Below, one piece after another: positions 1 through 7,489 of a stretch of 64,000 nucleotides of DNA (the first letter of the stretch is position 1; each line of letters begins with the position of its first letter). The DNA is from Mycobacterium kyorinense (lineage in GTDB: Bacteria; Actinomycetota; Actinomycetes; Mycobacteriales; Mycobacteriaceae), in NCBI RefSeq assembly GCF_002101735.1, contig NZ_LQPE01000176.1:16652-80651 (forward strand), read 5' to 3'. Below the pieces are notes generated by a model. It ran no database searches, was not told the origin of the DNA, and saw nothing but the letters and a program-made list of their open reading frames with translations. A program made the translations under genes and the position numbers.

Positions 1-224
1 GGTTCAACTTCTGGGCCTACGCCGACGACGCCGACACCGATCCGCGGGCGGCCGAGGCGATTCGGGTACTCAACATCCGCTACGTCCTGACCAGCACGCC
101 GACGGTCCGGGGGTTCGCCATGCCCGACGGGCTAGTCTCACTCGAGAAGTCCAAGTCGTGGGTGAAGATCTATGACAACGGCGAAGCCCGCATCTTCGAG
201 TGGCGCGGCGCCCCGACGACTTGA
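1..224 (+). CDS. C-terminal end of an Rv3779-like membrane glycosyltransferase (partial)
   Basis: The reading frame is open from base 3 and ends at TGA 222-224, giving the last 73 residues of a protein whose start lies outside the window. The visible part has no membrane segment and reads like a soluble C-terminal domain (INxRYVLTS-like and KIYDNGEARIFEW segments). Its position directly before bpa, wzt and glfT1 matches Rv3779 of M. tuberculosis, a large multi-pass membrane protein of the GT-C type. Identity rests mainly on gene order, since too little of the protein is visible to confirm the family from motifs. Confidence 0.6.
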   Translation, partial: FNFWAYADDADTDPRAAEAIRVLNIRYVLTSTPTVRGFAMPDGLVSLEKSKSWVKIYDNGEARIFEWRGAPTT

Positions 225-230
225 CAAATC

Positions 231-761
231 ATGACGAGGATGGTGACTGCATTGAGTACCGACAACAGCGACGACAACGTCGAGATCATCGGCGTCGACC
301 CGCGGCTGATGGCCGACCGGACCGACGACGAGGACGATGACCAGTCGCTGACCGACCTGGTCGAGCAGCCCGCGAAGGTGATGCGGATCGGGACGATGAT
401 CAAGCAGCTGCTCGAAGAGGTCCGCGCGGCACCGCTCGACGACGCCAGCCGCAACCGGCTGCGCGAAATCCACGCCACCAGCATCCGCGAGCTCGAAGAG
501 GGGCTGGCGCCGGAGCTGCGCGAAGAACTCGACCGGTTGACGCTGCCGTTCAGCAACAACACGCCGTCGGATGCCGAACTGCGGATCGCGCAGGCCCAGC
601 TGGTCGGCTGGCTGGAAGGCCTGTTCCACGGCATCCAGACGGCCTTGTTCGCCCAGCAGATGGCCGCCCGCGCGCAACTCGAGCAGATGCGCCACGGCGC
701 ACTGCCGCCGGGGGTCAGCAGGGGCGGGCACGGTCAGTCGGGCACCGGGCAGTACCTGTAA
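231..761 (+). CDS. bpa: Bacterial proteasome activator Bpa (PafE)
   Basis: ATP-independent ring-forming activator of the mycobacterial 20S proteasome, equivalent to Rv3780. The 176-residue product starts with an acidic, flexible N-terminus (EDDDQ stretch near residue 30), continues with a helical core (residues about 45-150), and ends in GQYL. That C-terminal tail is the known docking motif that opens the proteasome gate, and it is intact. The ATG at 231 is used here; a second in-frame ATG at 240 (M4) is possible. It lies 7 bp after the preceding gene and 10 bp before wzt, so co-transcription with the galactan genes is likely although its function is unrelated to them. Confidence 0.93.
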   Translation: MTRMVTALSTDNSDDNVEIIGVDPRLMADRTDDEDDDQSLTDLVEQPAKVMRIGTMIKQLLEEVRAAPLDDASRNRLREIHATSIRELEEGLAPELREELDRLTLPFSNNTPSDAELRIAQAQLVGWLEGLFHGIQTALFAQQMAARAQLEQMRHGALPPGVSRGGHGQSGTGQYL

Positions 762-771
762 GTAGACGTCC

Positions 772-1563
772 GTGGCAGCACCCCACATCGAGACGCGCAA
801 CGCGTGGGTGGAGTTTCCCATCTTCGACGCCAAGTCACGCTCGCTGAAGAAGACCTTCTTAGGCAAGGCCGGCGGCACGATCGGGCGCAACACCTCCAAC
901 GTCGTCGTCATCGAGGCGCTGCGCGACATCACCCTGACGCTGGGGTTGGGCGACCGGGTGGGCCTGGTCGGGCACAACGGCGCCGGGAAATCGACTCTGC
1001 TGCGGCTGCTTTCGGGCATCTACGAACCCACCCGCGGCTCGGCGTCGGTCACCGGCCGGGTGGCGCCGGTCTTCGATCTCGGGGTAGGGATGGACCCGGA
1101 GATCTCCGGTTACGAGAACATCATCATCCGCGGCCTGTTCCTCGGGCAGACACGACGCCAGATGCTGGCCAAGGTCGACGAGATCGCCGAGTTCACCGAA
1201 CTCGGCGACTACCTGTCGATGCCGCTGCGCACCTACTCCACCGGGATGCGGGTGCGCCTCGCGATGGGCGTGGTCACCAGCATCGACCCGGAGATCCTGC
1301 TGCTCGACGAGGGTATCGGCGCGGTGGACGCCGAGTTTCTGAAGAAGGCTCAGACCCGGCTGCAGCGCCTGGTGGAGCGCTCCGGAATCCTGGTGTTCGC
1401 AAGCCATTCCAACGAATTCCTGGCGCGGCTGTGCAAGACCGCGATGTGGATCGACCACGGCACCATCAGGATGACCGGCGGCATCGAGGACGTCGTGCGC
1501 GCCTACGAGGGCGAGGACGCCGCCCGGCATGTGCGCGAAGTGCTCGACGAGGTGCCCGGATGA
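772..1563 (+). CDS. wzt: ABC transporter ATPase of galactan export (Wzt/RfbE-like)
   Basis: ATP-binding subunit of the ABC-2 exporter thought to flip lipid-linked galactan across the membrane (Rv3781 equivalent). The 263-residue protein has Walker A (GHNGAGKST, residues about 69-77), the ABC signature (YSTGMRVRLAM, about 157-167) and Walker B (EILLLDEG, about 174-181). There is no extended C-terminal carbohydrate-binding domain, unlike the longer Wzt proteins of some O-antigen systems. GTG at 772 is the start. The stop overlaps the glfT1 start (ATGA at 1560-1563), and the permease wzm follows glfT1, so the three genes form one translationally coupled unit. Confidence 0.93.
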   Translation: MAAPHIETRNAWVEFPIFDAKSRSLKKTFLGKAGGTIGRNTSNVVVIEALRDITLTLGLGDRVGLVGHNGAGKSTLLRLLSGIYEPTRGSASVTGRVAPVFDLGVGMDPEISGYENIIIRGLFLGQTRRQMLAKVDEIAEFTELGDYLSMPLRTYSTGMRVRLAMGVVTSIDPEILLLDEGIGAVDAEFLKKAQTRLQRLVERSGILVFASHSNEFLARLCKTAMWIDHGTIRMTGGIEDVVRAYEGEDAARHVREVLDEVPG

Positions 1564-2447
1564 TCTGCGCCGTCGTCGTCACCCATCGGCGACCCGACGA
1601 GCTGGCCAAGTCGCTGGACGTGTTGACCACCCAAAGCCGGCTGCCGGACCACCTGATCGTGGTCGACAACGCCGACGAGAACCGGGTCCGCGAGCTGGTG
1701 ACCGGTCAGCCGATCCCGACGACGTATCTGGGATCTCGCCGAAACCTCGGCGGCGCAGGCGGTTTCGCGCTCGGCATCCTGCACGCGTTGGCATTGGGCG
1801 CCGACTGGGTGTGGCTGGCCGACGACGACGGCCACCCGGCCGACAGCCAGGTGCTGGCCACGCTGCTGGCGTGCGCCGACAAGCACGGCCTGGCCGAGGT
1901 GTCGCCGATGGTGTGCAACGCCGACGACCCGGCGCGGCTGGCCTTTCCCTTGCGGCGGGGCCTGGTGTGGCGGCGGTTCGCGGCCGAGCTGCGCACGGTC
2001 GAGGGGCAGGAGCTGCTGCCGGGCATCGCGTCGTTGTTCAACGGCGCGCTGTTTCGGGCCTCGACGTTCGACGCGATCGGTGTTCCCGACTTGCGGCTGT
2101 TCATCCGCGGCGACGAGGTGGAGATGCATCGCCGCCTGGTGCGCTCCGGGCTGGCGTTCGGCACCTGCCTGGACACCGCCTATCTGCACCCCTGCGGGTC
2201 GGCGGAGTTCAAGGCGATCCTGGGCGGGCGGATGCACACGCAGTATCCGGAAGACCCGGGCAAGCGGTTCTTCACCTACCGCAACCGCGGCTACCTGCTT
2301 TCGCAGCCGGGCCTGCGTCGACTGCTCGTCCAGGAGTGGCTGCGGTTCGGCTGGTTCTTCCTGGTGTCCCGCCGCGACGTCAAAGGCCTCGCGGAGTGGA
2401 TTCGGTTGCGGCGCTTGGGCCGTCGCGAGAGGTTCGGTAGGCCATGA
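1560..2447 (+). CDS. glfT1: Galactofuranosyltransferase GlfT1
   Basis: Adds the first two galactofuranose residues from UDP-Galf onto the decaprenyl-diphosphate-GlcNAc-rhamnose linker (Rv3782 equivalent). GT2-type fold: an N-terminal nucleotide-sugar binding start (MICAVVVTHRRPDEL), the NLGGAGGF motif near residue 64 and the metal-binding acidic run LADDDGH near residue 86. ATG 1560 is chosen over upstream starts in the same frame because it overlaps the wzt stop and begins the conserved GT2 strand; the open frame upstream of it is the shadow of wzt. The product is 295 residues. Its TGA overlaps the wzm ATG at 2444-2447. Confidence 0.93.
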   Translation: MICAVVVTHRRPDELAKSLDVLTTQSRLPDHLIVVDNADENRVRELVTGQPIPTTYLGSRRNLGGAGGFALGILHALALGADWVWLADDDGHPADSQVLATLLACADKHGLAEVSPMVCNADDPARLAFPLRRGLVWRRFAAELRTVEGQELLPGIASLFNGALFRASTFDAIGVPDLRLFIRGDEVEMHRRLVRSGLAFGTCLDTAYLHPCGSAEFKAILGGRMHTQYPEDPGKRFFTYRNRGYLLSQPGLRRLLVQEWLRFGWFFLVSRRDVKGLAEWIRLRRLGRRERFGRP

Positions 2448-3274
2448 CGATCCTCGATGTCGCGGCGCAGTCCAAGACGCTGACCCGGGCCTGGCGAGAT
2501 TTGGTCGACGGGTTCGCTCGTCGCGAGCTGTGGCTGCACCTGGGCTGGCAGGACATCAAACAGCGGTACCGCCGCTCGGTGCTCGGCCCGTTCTGGATCA
2601 CGATCGCGACGGGCACCACCGCCGTCGCGATGGGCGGCTTGTACTCCAAGCTGTTTCACCTCGAGTTGGCGGTGCACCTGCCCTACGTCACGCTCGGGCT
2701 GATCGTCTGGAACCTGATCAACGCCGCGATCATGGAAGGCGCCGACGTGTTCGTCGCCAACGAGGGCCTGATCAAGCAGTTGCCGGCGCCGCTGAGCCTG
2801 CACGTCTACCGGCTGATGTGGCGGCAGGTAATCCTGTTCGCGCACAACATCGTCATCTATGTCGTGATCGCGATCATCTATCCGAAACCGTGGTCGTGGG
2901 CCGACCTGTCGGTGATCCCCGCTTTGGGGTTGATCGTGCTCAACGCGGTATGGGTGTCACTGTGTTTCGGCATCCTGGCGACGCGCTACCGCGACATCGG
3001 CCCGCTGCTGTTTTCCGTCGTGCAGTTGCTGTTCTTCATGACGCCGATCATCTGGAACGACGACACACTGCGGCAGCAGGGCGCGGGCCGGTGGGGCCAG
3101 ATCGTCGAGCTCAACCCGCTGCTGCACTACCTCGACATCGTGCGCGCCCCGCTGCTGGGCGCCCATCAGGAGCTGCGGCACTGGGTGGTGGTGGTGGTGC
3201 TGACCGTCGTGGGGTGGATTCTCGCGGCATTTGCCATGCGCCAGTACCGCGCCCGCGTGCCGTACTGGGTGTAG
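2444..3274 (+). CDS. wzm: ABC-2 permease of galactan export (Wzm/RfbD-like)
   Basis: Membrane subunit pairing with the ATPase encoded at 772-1563 (Rv3783 equivalent). The 276-residue protein has an N-terminal amphipathic section containing WQDIKQRYRRSVLGPFW (residues about 34-50), typical of ABC-2 permeases, then about six hydrophobic segments from residue 50 to 265. It starts in a 4-bp ATGA overlap with glfT1. It is the last gene of the wzt-glfT1-wzm unit; downstream the conserved order is broken by a toxin-antitoxin module. Confidence 0.92.
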   Translation: MTILDVAAQSKTLTRAWRDLVDGFARRELWLHLGWQDIKQRYRRSVLGPFWITIATGTTAVAMGGLYSKLFHLELAVHLPYVTLGLIVWNLINAAIMEGADVFVANEGLIKQLPAPLSLHVYRLMWRQVILFAHNIVIYVVIAIIYPKPWSWADLSVIPALGLIVLNAVWVSLCFGILATRYRDIGPLLFSVVQLLFFMTPIIWNDDTLRQQGAGRWGQIVELNPLLHYLDIVRAPLLGAHQELRHWVVVVVLTVVGWILAAFAMRQYRARVPYWV

Positions 3275-3291
3275 AGCGTCGCGATCGCCAT

Positions 3292-3318
3292 TACTACTTT
3301 GGTGCTACCACGGTAGTA
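3292..3318 (+). promoter_or_regulatory. Inverted-repeat operator in front of the MazEF-like pair
   Basis: TACTAC at 3292-3297 is mirrored by GTAGTA at 3313-3318. Inside, CTACC at 3305-3309 and GGTAG at 3312-3316 form a tighter palindrome with a 2-base centre. The site ends 7 bases before the antitoxin ATG, where autoregulatory operators of MazE/RHH antitoxins normally lie. Function is inferred from the symmetry and position. Confidence 0.55.
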
Positions 3319-3325
3319 TTTCGGT

Positions 3326-3556
3326 ATGAAATTGAGTGTCAGCCTCTCCGACGAAGACGTCCAAGTGCTGGACGCCTACGTAGAACGGGAGGGATTACCG
3401 TCGCGGTCCGCAGGTTTGCAGCGGGCGATTCGTCTGCTTCGCTACCCCGCTCTGGAGGATGACTACGACAAAGCGTGGGCGGAGTGGTCGACAGCCGGCG
3501 AGGACATTGTCTGGGAGGACACTACGGACGACGGGCTCGGCGATGCGGCGCGGTGA
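3326..3556 (+). CDS. MazE-like antitoxin
   Basis: A 76-residue protein with an N-terminal ribbon-helix-helix-like DNA-binding part (MKLSVSLSDEDVQVLDAYV) and an acidic C-terminal tail (WSTAGEDIVWEDTTDDG) of the kind that wraps around and neutralises a MazF toxin. It overlaps the following toxin gene by 14 bp, the usual TA arrangement, and has an inverted-repeat operator just upstream. The pair occupies the place where M. tuberculosis has Rv3784-Rv3787c. Expected role: inhibit the toxin and repress its own operon. Confidence 0.8.
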   Translation: MKLSVSLSDEDVQVLDAYVEREGLPSRSAGLQRAIRLLRYPALEDDYDKAWAEWSTAGEDIVWEDTTDDGLGDAAR

Positions 3557-3890
3557 AATCTGGCAGGTCGACTTCGATCCCATTCGCGGTAACGAAGCCA
3601 ACAAGCAGCGCCCGGCCGTGATCGTCAGCAACGACCGCGCCAATGCGACAGCCGCCCGGCTCGGGCGTGGCGTAATCACCGTTGTACCCGTCACGAGCAA
3701 CGTCTCGACGATCTATCCGTTTCAAGTATTGCTGCCCGCAGCAACGACCGGTCTCGCAGTCGATTCCAAAGCACAAGCCGAACAGATCAGATCCATTGCA
3801 ACTCAACGCCTTCGGCGGCGGCTGGGTCGAGTGCCGCTCCGTGAGCTCGCGCGACTCGATGACGCGTTGCGCCTGCACCTGGAATTGTGA
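3543..3890 (+). CDS. MazF/PemK-family endoribonuclease toxin
   Basis: A 115-residue PemK/MazF-fold protein, expected to cleave RNA at short specific sequences when released from the antitoxin. The N-terminal MRRGEIWQVDFDPIRGNE followed by KQRPAVIVSND is the family hallmark; the conserved Arg of RPAVIV is present. ATG 3543 is chosen over the longer frame from 3459 because it starts exactly at the conserved fold and overlaps the antitoxin stop. The protein is full length, so the toxin is probably active. Cleavage specificity cannot be read from the sequence. Confidence 0.88.
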   Translation: MRRGEIWQVDFDPIRGNEANKQRPAVIVSNDRANATAARLGRGVITVVPVTSNVSTIYPFQVLLPAATTGLAVDSKAQAEQIRSIATQRLRRRLGRVPLRELARLDDALRLHLEL

Positions 3891-4049
3891 TCATTGCGGT
3901 GAAGCGGACGCGCGGCCGCTTCCTGGCCAGTGCCTTCCGGCTGGTGTGGATGCCCGGATCCACCTACCTCGCCCACGCCGCGTCGCGAGATCGCAGCCAG
4001 GGCTATGGTTCTGGGCCGATCCACGACCATGGCCGCGATCTCGGCCGCG

Positions 4050-4074
4050 GTTGAGCGCATCCGTCTGCGGGTAT
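4050..4074 (+). promoter_or_regulatory. Candidate SigF-type promoter of the csbD gene
   Basis: GTTG at 4050-4053, a 15-base spacer and GGGTAT at 4069-4074 closely match the mycobacterial SigF pattern GTTT-N15-17-GGGTAT; only the fourth base of the -35 differs. It lies 30 bases before the ATG at 4105. CsbD proteins belong to general-stress regulons, which makes the assignment plausible, but it is a sequence-only prediction. Confidence 0.45.
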
Positions 4075-4104
4075 CCGATTGACCCGACGGACGGAGGGCT
4101 GACT

Positions 4105-4299
4105 ATGGGTGCGACCGACAAGGCCAGAAACAAGGTGCAGGAGCTGACCGGCAAGGCGAAGGAAAACATTGGCCGTGTCACCGGTAACCGCAGGCTCGAG
4201 AATCGTGGCATCGGAGACCGGGCCAAATCGGAGCTGAAGGGCGCCGGCGAGAAGGTCAAGGACGCGTTTCGCGGACGCGGCGGCCGACGTATCTCTTGA
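4105..4299 (+). CDS. CsbD-family stress protein
   Basis: A 64-residue, lysine-rich hydrophilic protein with the repeated CsbD pattern: KARNKVQELTGKAKENIGRVTGN near the N-terminus and RAKSELKGAGEKVKDAFRG near the C-terminus. CsbD proteins accumulate under general stress in many bacteria; their molecular role is unknown. ATG 4105 is chosen because it follows the AG-rich stretch ACGGAGGGCTGACT and begins the conserved domain; the longer frame from 3682 runs back through mazF and is a shadow. A SigF-like promoter lies just upstream. Confidence 0.85.
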   Translation: MGATDKARNKVQELTGKAKENIGRVTGNRRLENRGIGDRAKSELKGAGEKVKDAFRGRGGRRIS

Positions 4300-4414
4300 C
4301 CGCGAAACGCCACCACGCCGATTCGCCATAGGAATAATCGGAACAAACTGCAGACAACAATCGAGGCGCTCCGGGCTGGCAATCGCCGCTGCGCCCTGAG
4401 GACAGGTGCGAAGG

Positions 4415-4900
4415 GTGAGCGAGGAAGTCGAATCCACAGGGCTTTCCGATGAGTCGCGCGAACGCATTACGGCGGAGTTGGATCGACTCCGGGAACGACG
4501 GGAACGCCTCGAGGTCGAGGTCAGAAACGACCGCGGCAGCGTCAGCGATCACGCCGACGCCGCCGACGCCATCCAGCGCGCCGACGAGCTGGCCGGCCTC
4601 GACGAGCGGATCATCGAACTCGACAGGCTGCTGCGGACCGGGCCGTCTCCGTCGAACGGAACCGGCACGCTGCCCGGCGGCACCGAGGTAACCGTACGGT
4701 TCGACGACGGCTCGGTGGTGACCATGCATGTGATCTCCGTCGTCGAAGAGACCCCGGTCGGCCGTGAAGCCGAGACGCTGACGGCGGGCAGCCCGTTGGG
4801 CATGGCATTGTCCGGTCGCAAACCCGGCGACAAGGTCACCTACACCACGCCCGCGGGCGAAAGCCAGGTCGAGCTGCTCGACGTCAAATACCCGACGTAG
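4415..4900 (+). CDS. Rv3788-like protein related to GreA/GreB/Rnk factors
   Basis: A 161-residue protein with an N-terminal coiled-coil (ERITAELDRLRERRERLEVEV, about residues 13-33, then EAIQRAD-like acidic helices to about 70) and a C-terminal FKBP-like GreA/GreB domain (residues about 85-161, ending ESQVELLDVKYPT with the typical SPLGMALSGRKPGDKV motif). The Gre C-terminal domain binds RNA polymerase in the secondary channel region, so a transcription-modulating role is likely but unproven. GTG 4415 is preferred to GTG 4406 because GAGGACAG sits at a proper distance upstream. It is the conserved gene preceding the gtrA-dprE1 group in M. tuberculosis. Confidence 0.85.
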   Translation: MSEEVESTGLSDESRERITAELDRLRERRERLEVEVRNDRGSVSDHADAADAIQRADELAGLDERIIELDRLLRTGPSPSNGTGTLPGGTEVTVRFDDGSVVTMHVISVVEETPVGREAETLTAGSPLGMALSGRKPGDKVTYTTPAGESQVELLDVKYPT

Positions 4901-4909
4901 GCCATTGGT

Positions 4910-4937
4910 GTATCACGACCTCTGCTCACCGTGATAC
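4910..4937 (+). promoter_or_regulatory. Perfect inverted-repeat operator of the VapBC-like module
   Basis: GTATCACG at 4910-4917 and CGTGATAC at 4930-4937 are an exact 8-bp inverted repeat separated by 12 bases. It ends 9 bases before the antitoxin ATG, the expected place for autoregulation by the RHH antitoxin. Confidence 0.6.
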
Positions 4938-4946
4938 GGTGGCCAT

Positions 4947-5192
4947 ATGAAGACGCTTAGGCTCGATCCTGCGCTGGAGAAGCGGCTGCAGCGTGCCGCC
5001 ACGGTCGCCGGCGAGTCGCTCTCGGAGTTCATCCGGCGGGCCGCTGCCCAGCGCGCCGATGCGGTGTTGAACGCCGGAGGTCTCGAGGACTTCGCCGATG
5101 TGGTGGGAGCGATCCGCGGCGGCGGTGGCCGAGCCCGCCGAACCGGCACGGCATTTGCCGACATCCTCGCTGACCGCCAACGCGCCGAGTGA
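4947..5192 (+). CDS. VapB-like ribbon-helix-helix antitoxin
   Basis: An 81-residue protein. Residues 1-40 (MKTLRLDPALEKRLQRAA, ESLSEFIRRAAAQR) have the ribbon-helix-helix pattern of DNA-binding antitoxins, and the C-terminal part (residues 45-81) would bind the toxin. It overlaps the PIN-domain toxin gene by 4 bp (GTGA at 5189-5192) and has a perfect inverted repeat upstream. Expected role: neutralise the VapC-like RNase and repress the operon. Confidence 0.82.
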   Translation: MKTLRLDPALEKRLQRAATVAGESLSEFIRRAAAQRADAVLNAGGLEDFADVVGAIRGGGGRARRTGTAFADILADRQRAE

Positions 5193-5599
5193 CGCTCACT
5201 GATGCGGGTCCTCTAATCGCCCTGATCGACGCCGACGAGGCCGACCATGAAACCTGTGTATTGGCCCTTCGGACGCTGCGGCTGCCTTTAATCACTACTT
5301 GGCCAGCCTTTACCGAGGCGATGTACTTGCTGGGTCGGGCCGGGGGCGCGGCCGGCCAGCAAGCCCTCTGGAAACTGCTGCTGAGTGGCCGGTTGGACAT
5401 CGCCGAACTCTCCGCCGCGGCGCTCGAACGCGCTGCTGCGTTGATGGACAAATATGCCGATCTACCCATGGACCTAGCAGACGCCACTCTCATTGCGCTG
5501 GCGGAAGAACGCGGTGAGCGGCGGATCTTCGCCTTAGACACCGACTTTCAGGTCTATCGCATCCACGGCCGTACGCGCTTCGAGATCATCCCCGGTTGA
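5189..5599 (+). CDS. VapC-like PIN-domain ribonuclease toxin
   Basis: A 136-residue PIN domain. The acidic metal-binding residues are all visible: Asp5 in LTDAGPLIALID, Glu in FTEAMYLL, Asp in MDLADATLIAL, and Asp residues in FALDTDFQVYRI. An intact set suggests an active Mg-dependent RNase, typically cutting tRNA or rRNA in this family. The GTG start at 5189 overlaps the antitoxin stop. Not part of the core cell-wall locus; with the MazEF pair it forms an accessory patch between wzm and the gtrA-like gene. Confidence 0.88.
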   Translation: MTLTDAGPLIALIDADEADHETCVLALRTLRLPLITTWPAFTEAMYLLGRAGGAAGQQALWKLLLSGRLDIAELSAAALERAAALMDKYADLPMDLADATLIALAEERGERRIFALDTDFQVYRIHGRTRFEIIPG

Positions 5600-5660
5600 G
5601 GGGGCTGGCCTTTGACAGCGGCAGCATTAATCGGCCAGCTCGCGCCGTAAACTTCCCGGG

Positions 5661-6077
5661 ATGGCCGAGATCGCCCCGCCGCGCGCGCACCTGAGTTTGA
5701 CCACGCAGGTGTGGCGATTTGTCGTCACCGGCGGGCTGTCGGCGATCGTCGACTTCGGGCTCTACGTGCTGCTCTACAAGGCGGTGGGCATGCAGGTGGA
5801 CCTGGCGAAGGCGACCAGTTTCGTCGCCGGCACCATCACCGCCTACCTGATCAACCGCCGATGGACGTTCCAGGCCGAGCCGAGCACCGCCCGGTTCCTG
5901 GTGGTCATGGCGCTCTACGGGGTCACTTTCGCCGTGCAGGTTGGGCTCAATCACTTGTGCCTGGCGCTGCTGGACTACCGGGCCTGGGCGGTACCCGTCG
6001 CGTTCGCGATCGCGCAGGGCACCGCGTCGGTGATCAACTTCGTCGTGCAGCGCTCGGTGATCTTCCGGCTGCGCTGA
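5661..6077 (+). CDS. GtrA-family membrane protein (Rv3789-like)
   Basis: A 138-residue protein with four predicted membrane helices (about residues 16-36, 42-60, 75-95, 108-130). The family is thought to help move polyprenyl-phosphate sugars, and the M. tuberculosis equivalent lies beside dprE1 and has been linked to arabinan synthesis, so it may act in decaprenyl-phosphoryl-arabinose handling or as an anchor for other enzymes. The M. tuberculosis protein starts near the RFVVTGG segment; here ATG 5661 adds about 15 residues and an internal start is possible. Confidence 0.88.
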   Translation: MAEIAPPRAHLSLTTQVWRFVVTGGLSAIVDFGLYVLLYKAVGMQVDLAKATSFVAGTITAYLINRRWTFQAEPSTARFLVVMALYGVTFAVQVGLNHLCLALLDYRAWAVPVAFAIAQGTASVINFVVQRSVIFRLR

Positions 6078-6109
6078 CGCCGCCCGCGCAGGCGGTACCC
6101 TCTTTCACG

Positions 6110-7489
6110 ATGTCTTCCAGGTTTCCCACCACCACGAAGCGGCTGACCGGCTGGGGCCGCACCGCGCCGTCGGTGGCGCAGGTGCTGTCCACGCCCGATC
6201 CCGAGGTGATCGCCGAGGCCGTGGCCCAGGTGGCCGATGCCGGCGGGCGCGGCGTGATCGCCCGCGGACTGGGCCGCTCCTACGGCGACAACGCGCAAAA
6301 CGGCGGCGGGCTGGTCATCGACATGACGGCGCTCAACCGCATCCACTCGATGGACGCCGACACCCGCCTGGTCGACGTCGACGCGGGAGTCAACCTCGAC
6401 CAGCTGATGAAGGCCGCGCTGCCATTCGGGTTGTGGGTGCCGGTGCTGCCCGGCACCCGGCAGGTCACCATCGGCGGCGCGATCGCCTGCGACATCCACG
6501 GCAAGAACCACCACAGCGCGGGCAGCTTCGGTCAGCATGTGCGGTCGATGGATCTGCTGACCGCCTCCGGAGAAATCCGCCGTCTGACGCCCGACGGCGA
6601 GGACGCCGAGCTGTTCTGGGCAACCGTGGGCGGCAACGGGCTGACCGGCATCGTGCTGCGTGCCACCGTCGAGATGACCCCAACCGAGACGGCGTATTTC
6701 ATCGCCGACGGCGACGTCACCGCCGGCCTCGACGAGACCATCGCGTTCCACAGCGACGGCAGCGAGGCCAACTACACCTACTCGTCTGCCTGGTTCGACG
6801 CGATCAGCCCGCCGCCCAAGCTCGGGCGCGCCGTGATTTCAAGGGGCTCCCTGGCAACCGTGGATCAATTACCCAAGAAGCTGCAGAAGAATCCACTTAA
6901 ATTCGATGCGCCACAATACTTTACAACGCCTGACATTTTTCCGAGCGGCCTGGGTAACAAGCTGATCTTTGGCACAATGACCGAGCTGTGGTACCGCAAG
7001 GCCGGGAAGTATCGGGGCAAAGCCCAAAACCTCACGCAGTTCTACCACCCGCTCGACATGGTCGGAGAGTGGAACCGTGCTTACGGTCCTGCCGGTTTCG
7101 GCCAGTACCAATTCGTGGTGCCCACCGACGCCGTCGAGGAGTTCAAGGGCATCATGTACGATATCCAGAAGTCGGGCCACTACTCGTTCCTCAACGTGTT
7201 CAAGCTATTCGGCCCGAGCAACCAAGCGCCGCTGAGCTTTCCGATTCCCGGTTGGAACGTCTGCGTCGACTTCCAGATCAAGCCCGGGCTGGGCGCATTT
7301 CTGAATGAACTCGACCGTCGCGTCCTGGAATTCGGCGGCCGGGTCTACACCGCCAAGGATTCCCGCACCACCGCGGAGATGTTCCATGCCATGTATCCGC
7401 GCATCGACGAGTGGATTGCGGTGCGCCGCAAGGTCGATCCGACCGGTGTGTTCGTATCCGACATGGCCCGACGTTTGGAGCTGCTGTAG
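6110..7489 (+). CDS. dprE1: Decaprenylphosphoryl-beta-D-ribose oxidase DprE1
   Basis: FAD-containing oxidase that, with DprE2, epimerises decaprenyl-phosphoryl-ribose to the arabinose donor DPA in the periplasm-facing cell-wall pathway. The 459-residue protein has the VAO-type FAD domain (GRSYGDNAQNGGG near residue 57, IHGKNHHSAGSFG near 130) and the substrate domain. The benzothiazinone-target cysteine (M. tuberculosis Cys387) is retained as Cys385, codon TGC 7262-7264, inside GWNVCVDF. ATG 6110 is used; the longer open frame upstream overlaps the gtrA-like gene. A stretch around 6835-7000 is markedly AT-richer than the rest and encodes residues that differ from the usual mycobacterial form (see findings). 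DprE2 starts immediately after the stop. Confidence 0.97.
   Translation: MSSRFPTTTKRLTGWGRTAPSVAQVLSTPDPEVIAEAVAQVADAGGRGVIARGLGRSYGDNAQNGGGLVIDMTALNRIHSMDADTRLVDVDAGVNLDQLMKAALPFGLWVPVLPGTRQVTIGGAIACDIHGKNHHSAGSFGQHVRSMDLLTASGEIRRLTPDGEDAELFWATVGGNGLTGIVLRATVEMTPTETAYFIADGDVTAGLDETIAFHSDGSEANYTYSSAWFDAISPPPKLGRAVISRGSLATVDQLPKKLQKNPLKFDAPQYFTTPDIFPSGLGNKLIFGTMTELWYRKAGKYRGKAQNLTQFYHPLDMVGEWNRAYGPAGFGQYQFVVPTDAVEEFKGIMYDIQKSGHYSFLNVFKLFGPSNQAPLSFPIPGWNVCVDFQIKPGLGAFLNELDRRVLEFGGRVYTAKDSRTTAEMFHAMYPRIDEWIAVRRKVDPTGVFVSDMARRLELL

Noticed and set aside
7262..7264. Benzothiazinone-resistance change in dprE1
   Set aside because: The codon is TGC, so the target cysteine is kept.
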